Of a stretch of 64,000 nucleotides of DNA, positions 63,387 through 64,000 are shown piece after piece (the first letter of the stretch is position 1; the number at the start of each line of letters is the position of its first letter). The stretch lies in contig NZ_CP038141.1 in the NCBI RefSeq assembly GCF_006542355.1, forward strand, positions 1,618,001 through 1,682,000, given 5' to 3'. The notes under the pieces are model-generated. The model searched no databases. It was not told the origin of the DNA and worked only from the letters and a program-made list of their open reading frames with translations. This stretch comes from Swingsia samuiensis (GTDB lineage: Bacteria; Pseudomonadota; Alphaproteobacteria; Acetobacterales; Acetobacteraceae). Made by a program: the position numbers and the translations under genes.

Positions 63387-64000
63387 TTATACAGGATCAC
63401 CACTTATTGGTTTTTGTCCGTAAGCGACGATAAGGTCATGTAAAGTGTGAGCTGCATCGTTTACGACCTGAGCATCATAGCCTTTTGCGACAAGGGCGAC
63501 ACCTTTTACGCCATCGGGCAGCTGGTAAGGGTATGATCCAATATCAATGGAAGGGAATTGGTGTTGAAGAGCTTCAAGATCATCAGCAAATTGTCCTTCT
63601 TTCAATCCGGGGGCATGCCAGCTTTTGGATGAAAGAGGAACTCCCGCTTCAAGTTGGGGCACAAGCCATGAAACCATATAGGCAAAAATGGACGGAACCC
63701 CTGCCATGACATGCACATTCTCAATAGAAAAGCCGGGTGCAATCGATACTTTATTTTCGATTGGGGTTGCCCCTTGAGGAAGGTAGGCCATTTTTTGGCA
63801 GGCTTTGTTAAACCGCTCCTTACCCAGATGTTCTTCTAATGCCTTAGAGCTAGGCTCATCGAGAATTAAAGGAACTCCCATCGCCTTTGCGATACATTGA
63901 GTTGTAATATCGTCATGGGTGGGGCCAATTCCGCCACTGGTAAAGACAATGTCAAAGCTCGCCTTACATTCTCTTACCGTGCGGATAATATGATCTTCAA
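63387..64000 (-). CDS. CinA-like MoCF-domain protein (C-terminal part, cut by the window edge)
   Basis: About 204 codons of a molybdopterin-binding-fold (MoCF) protein of the competence/damage-inducible CinA N-terminal type are present. The conserved MoCF motif is seen in SFDIVFTSGGIGPTHDDITT, followed by MAGVPSIFAYMV. Short forms with only this domain occur in alphaproteobacteria, often annotated as competence or molybdopterin-binding protein; CinA proteins act in ADP-ribose or NMN turnover, but this short class is uncharacterised. The C-terminus (YGQKPISGDPV) is intact; the first ~50-60 residues lie beyond the right edge. Confidence 0.82.
   Translation of the reverse strand, partial: EDHIIRTVRECKASFDIVFTSGGIGPTHDDITTQCIAKAMGVPLILDEPSSKALEEHLGKERFNKACQKMAYLPQGATPIENKVSIAPGFSIENVHVMAGVPSIFAYMVSWLVPQLEAGVPLSSKSWHAPGLKEGQFADDLEALQHQFPSIDIGSYPYQLPDGVKGVALVAKGYDAQVVNDAAHTLHDLIVAYGQKPISGDPV

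Overview
The window is a contiguous stretch of chromosome from a Gram-negative alphaproteobacterium, most likely a low-GC member of the Acetobacteraceae (acetic acid bacteria and relatives). This rests on the protein families and on gene order: a fused shikimate kinase/3-dehydroquinate synthase beside xerD and accA, glyQ-glyS, the argS-SPOR-scpA-scpB-tat-serS run, and a DUF2076 protein. Base composition looks AT-rich for the family (by eye, mid-40s percent GC). No rRNA, tRNA, insertion sequence, prophage module or CRISPR array was seen. The assignment is inference and has not been tested by a database search.

Layout. 1-5.2 kb: the start of RNase E on the minus strand with a long structured leader, a divergent cell-wall amidase, leuA behind a leucine-rich leader peptide, a TauE/SafE permease, and two tandem glycine-zipper lipoproteins. 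5.5-11.3 kb: the rod-shape cluster mreB-mreC-mreD-mrdA-rodA. 11.3-20.6 kb: a TonB-C lipoprotein, glyQS, a DUF2076 protein, a Rieske/FAD oxidoreductase, aspS, xth and an ErpA-type Fe-S carrier. 20.7-28.9 kb: dgt, then argS, a SPOR protein, scpA, scpB, tatB, tatC and serS, with no tatA in its usual place. 29.3-37.2 kb: an XRE regulator, a Suv3-like helicase, ferredoxin-NADP reductase, a glutathione-reductase-like enzyme, a broken cupin gene, an alpha/beta hydrolase and alkB. 37.2-48 kb: class II DAHP synthase, pncB, gltX, an epimerase, cysS-trmJ, a MATE pump and a BON-LysM protein. 48.3-64 kb: rpsD, prfC, a Nudix-mtnK pair, carbonic anhydrase with a secreted phosphoesterase, alaS, GtrA, OmpA, aroKB, xerD, accA and a truncated CinA-like gene.

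The genes are nearly all core housekeeping: translation (six aminoacyl-tRNA synthetases, rpsD, prfC, trmJ), envelope growth and division (mre/mrd, amidase, SPOR, OmpA), chromosome maintenance (scpAB, xerD, xth, alkB, dgt), Tat export, leucine and aromatic amino-acid synthesis, and redox balance. Many start codons are not ATG (TTG for glyQ and scpA; probably GtrA and a small secreted protein).

I did not find an obviously new multi-gene system. The most informative observations are regulatory or evolutionary: a leu leader peptide with mutually exclusive hairpins upstream of leuA; a terminator-like hairpin in the rne leader; two hairpin-rich intergenic segments that could encode structured RNA (43.68-43.79 kb and 47.95-48.24 kb); a cupin pseudogene with two separate lesions; loss of tatA from the scp-tat run; and triplicate TATGCAT boxes upstream of ompA.
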